Source: Thalassospira marina
Lineage (GTDB): Bacteria; Pseudomonadota; Alphaproteobacteria; Rhodospirillales; Thalassospiraceae
Reading direction: 5' to 3'
DNA: 64,000 nucleotides
Assembly: GCF_002844375.1 (NCBI RefSeq)
Contig: NZ_CP024200.1
Coordinates: 540,001 to 604,000 of the forward strand
In this document: in pieces, positions 62,234 through 64,000 of the stretch
Numbering within the stretch: position 1 is the stretch's first letter
Layout: each line of letters starts with the position of its first letter
Notes under the pieces: generated by a model
Databases searched by the model: none
The model's input: the letters and a program-made list of their open reading frames with translations, nothing else
Told to the model about the DNA's origin: nothing
Program-made: the position numbers and the translations under genes

Positions 62234-63214
62234 ATGAATAATCCCATATCTGATCAGTCGCGCCGTATTGTTGTTCTGGGCACCGGGGGGACCATTGCCG
62301 GGTCGTCGGCCAAGGCGGGCGCCAATGTTGGTTACACGGCGGGCACCGTGCCGGTAACCGCATTGCTGGATGGTTTTTCTGCCCCGGACGGGTTTGAATT
62401 GCATGTCGAGCAGGTCGCCCAGATCGACAGCAAGGATATGGATTTTGCAACCTGGCGCAGCCTGCATGAGCGCTGCCAATACTGGCTGGCACAGGATGAT
62501 GTTGCCGCCCTGATCATTACACACGGCACCGACACCATCGAAGAAACATCGTTTTTCCTGCATTCCACACTGAATGCCACCAAACCGGTTGTCATGACCT
62601 GCGCCATGCGCCCGGCAACATCAACCAACCCGGACGGCCCCCAAAACCTGCGCGACGCCATCACCGTTGCATCAAGCCCGGATGCAACCGGCGTGATGAT
62701 TGTGTGCGCCAGCGAAATACACGGTGCCAAAGAAATCAGCAAAACGCACCCTTATCGCCTTAATGCCTTTAATTCCGGTGATGCCGGGCCGATTGGCTAT
62801 GTTGAAGAAGGTCGGGTACGCCTGGTGCGCCAATGGCCACAGGAAGCACACGTCAGCACAGCCATTTCATTGCCGCCAGCGGATAACTGGCCGCGTGTCG
62901 ATATCGTGCTAAGCCACGCTGGTACGCGCGGTGAAATCGTCAACGCGCTGATCCGCGAACACCAGGAAAACCACACCGATGCCGCGGCCGGGATTATCCT
63001 GGGCGCAACAGGTAATGGCAGCCTGCATCAAAGCCTGGAACAGGCCGGGCTTGCCGCGCGCGATGCCGGGATTGAAGTGCTGGTCGCAACACGCTGCATC
63101 GCCGGGCATATCATTCCTTCACTCAGCGAAAAGTTGCCAATCAGCATTGATCTGTCGCCGGTAAAGGCACGGATCGCCTTGCTGTTAAAGCTGATATCGA
63201 AAGATCAAAAATAA
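62234..63214 (+). CDS. Cytoplasmic-type L-asparaginase
   Basis: A 326-residue amidohydrolase. The first catalytic threonine lies in LGTGGTIAGSS (T20) and the second in ITHGTDTIEET near residue 97; PVVMTCAMRPATSTNPDGPQ follows in the usual place. The enzyme turns asparagine into aspartate and ammonia. There is no signal peptide, so it is cytoplasmic. AAGGA sets the start. Aspartate produced here and the divergent hydroxyaspartate genes both feed oxaloacetate, and both may be controlled by the YheO-type protein. Confidence 0.92.
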   Translation: MNNPISDQSRRIVVLGTGGTIAGSSAKAGANVGYTAGTVPVTALLDGFSAPDGFELHVEQVAQIDSKDMDFATWRSLHERCQYWLAQDDVAALIITHGTDTIEETSFFLHSTLNATKPVVMTCAMRPATSTNPDGPQNLRDAITVASSPDATGVMIVCASEIHGAKEISKTHPYRLNAFNSGDAGPIGYVEEGRVRLVRQWPQEAHVSTAISLPPADNWPRVDIVLSHAGTRGEIVNALIREHQENHTDAAAGIILGATGNGSLHQSLEQAGLAARDAGIEVLVATRCIAGHIIPSLSEKLPISIDLSPVKARIALLLKLISKDQK

Positions 63215-63269
63215 CATTATTTCAAATGTTTGTTGCAATATATGAATGTATAACATGAAATAATGTTAT
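63211..63269. repeat. 14-bp inverted repeat after the asparaginase gene
   Basis: ATAACATTATTTCA (63211-63224, including the stop codon) and TGAAATAATGTTAT (63256-63269) are perfect inverted copies, separated by 31 AT-rich bases. The element could be a bidirectional stem-loop, an operator for the next gene region or a tiny mobile remnant; it has no coding capacity. Confidence 0.6.
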
Positions 63270-63310
63270 GCCGTTGCAAGGCACATTGAAGGGCAAATAT
63301 CACATACGCG

Positions 63311-63349
63311 AAAAAAGCCAAACGGCACCCGCATCAGGGTGCCGTTTGG
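63311..63349 (-). terminator. Terminator of the amino-acid ABC operon
   Basis: A 13-bp perfect stem (CCAAACGGCACCC 63318-63330, GGGTGCCGTTTGG 63337-63349) with a six-base loop; on the minus strand CTTTTTT follows. It lies about 100 bases after the ABC ATPase stop. Confidence 0.88.
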
Positions 63350-63449
63350 TCGTATGGATACCGGGTTTGCAGGAACCTGACCGCTTGGCGGGGTGGCAAT
63401 CGGGGCAGGATGGCCGCTTATATCCACACGATAACTGAAACACGGAAGG

Positions 63450-64000
63450 CTAGTGTTTCAGAATCTGGTTTAAAAACTGGCGGGCGCGATCATTTTGCGG
63501 ATTGGTGAAAAATGCGTTCGGTTCGCCTTCTTCAACGATCTGGCCTGCATCCATGAAAATGATGCGGTCAGCCACGGCGCGGGCAAAGGCCATTTCATGG
63601 GTAACGCACACCATCGTCATGCCATCGCTGGCAAGTGACGTCATGGTTTCGAGGACCTCGGACACCATTTCAGGGTCCAGCGCCGACGTAGGTTCATCAA
63701 ACAGCATGACAGCCGGGTTCATACAAAGCGACCGGGCAATGGCAACACGCTGCTGCTGGCCGCCGGAAAGCTGAATGGGGAATTTGTTGGCCTGTTCGGG
63801 GATGCGCACACGCTCAAGATATTGCAGAGCGGTTTTGCGGGCTTCTTCCTTTGATACACCCTTGATCCACATCGGGCCGATCATGCAGTTCATCAGCACC
63901 GTCATATGCGGGAACAGGTTGAAATGCTGAAACACCATGCCGACATTTTTGCGCACATCGCCAACGTCACGCATTTTGTTATGCAAGGTGATGCCATTCA
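63450..64000 (-). CDS. Polar amino-acid ABC transporter ATP-binding protein (GlnQ/AapP-like), partial
   Basis: The 5' end lies beyond the right window edge; 183 codons are visible. Q-loop VGMVFQHFNLFPHMTV, signature LSGGQQQRVAIARSL, Walker B AVMLFDEPTSALDPE and H-loop VCVTHEMAFARAVAD are all present, and the C-terminus FFTNPQNDRARQFLNQIL is typical of GlnQ/GltL/AapP proteins. Only the Walker A part is missing from view. It is the last gene of its operon, judged by the terminator at 63311-63349. Permease and binding-protein genes probably lie beyond the window. Confidence 0.92.
   Translation of the reverse strand, partial: NGITLHNKMRDVGDVRKNVGMVFQHFNLFPHMTVLMNCMIGPMWIKGVSKEEARKTALQYLERVRIPEQANKFPIQLSGGQQQRVAIARSLCMNPAVMLFDEPTSALDPEMVSEVLETMTSLASDGMTMVCVTHEMAFARAVADRIIFMDAGQIVEEGEPNAFFTNPQNDRARQFLNQILKH

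Noticed and set aside
1..64000. CRISPR arrays, tRNA, rRNA, prophage or IS genes
   Set aside because: No regularly spaced repeats, no transposase or phage-like proteins and no tRNA-like cloverleaf were noticed anywhere; absence is by reading only.

Overview
The window reads as one contiguous, gene-dense stretch of a bacterial chromosome, probably an alphaproteobacterium. The dgdA, katG and Aap-type genes, several TRAP transporters and the codon use suggest a marine or soil Rhodospirillales such as Thalassospira; that genus name is inference, since no rRNA or marker gene is present. I see no IS element, phage gene, CRISPR array, tRNA or rRNA. Almost everything is catabolic or transport 'accessory metabolism', arranged as small operons, each with its own LacI, LysR, GntR, MocR, AraC or YheO-type regulator, usually divergent from the operon.

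Layout. 1-8768: a sugar operon on the minus strand (ABC importer with binding protein, ATPase and two permeases; ketose 3-epimerase; FGGY kinase; class II aldolase cut by the window edge) with a divergent LacI regulator and two operator-like palindromes between them. 8862-12176: a Tat-exported DJ-1/PfpI-like protein and the catalase-peroxidase katG. 12808-15086: 2,2-dialkylglycine decarboxylase dgdA with a divergent LysR gene. 15109-21299: LysR regulator, cystathionine beta-lyase-like enzyme and a four-gene Aap-like amino-acid ABC importer. 21419-24263: a 2OG-Fe(II) oxygenase, the alkylation-repair protein Ada and a flavin reductase; Ada and the flavin reductase share a 30-bp element upstream. 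24564-27205: ChaC-like gamma-glutamylcyclotransferase, UPF0173 metal hydrolase, isonitrile hydratase-like protein.

27347-36036: a molybdenum hydroxylase (Fe-S subunit and Tat-exported Mo subunit) with its cofactor helpers XdhC and MocA, flanked by two MocR-type PLP regulators, then a DUF983 protein. 36397-40742: an unusually long IlvD/Edd dehydratase, a zinc-free medium-chain oxidoreductase and a LysR gene. 40799-47803: an acid-sugar operon (SDR, zinc dehydrogenase, mandelate-racemase-group enolase-superfamily enzyme, TRAP transporter) with a divergent GntR regulator that appears to carry two winged helices. 47859-49644: AraC regulator and SDR. 49769-56764: a HutC-type GntR regulator, two consecutive fumarase/aspartase-superfamily lyases and a C4-dicarboxylate-type TRAP transporter. 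56837-63214: HAD phosphatase, YbaK deacylase, dicarboxylate/amino-acid symporter, RidA, threo-3-hydroxyaspartate ammonia-lyase, YheO-type regulator and a divergent asparaginase. 63450-64000: C-terminal part of a polar amino-acid ABC ATPase.

The best candidates for new biology are the adjacent lyase pair with its own TRAP importer and repeated CGAACAA operator sites (50510-56764), the 2OG oxygenase next to Ada together with the Ada/flavin-reductase shared promoter element, the ketose pathway at the left edge, and the two-winged-helix GntR regulator. Functions were assigned by reading motifs and recalled family sequences; no database search was run.
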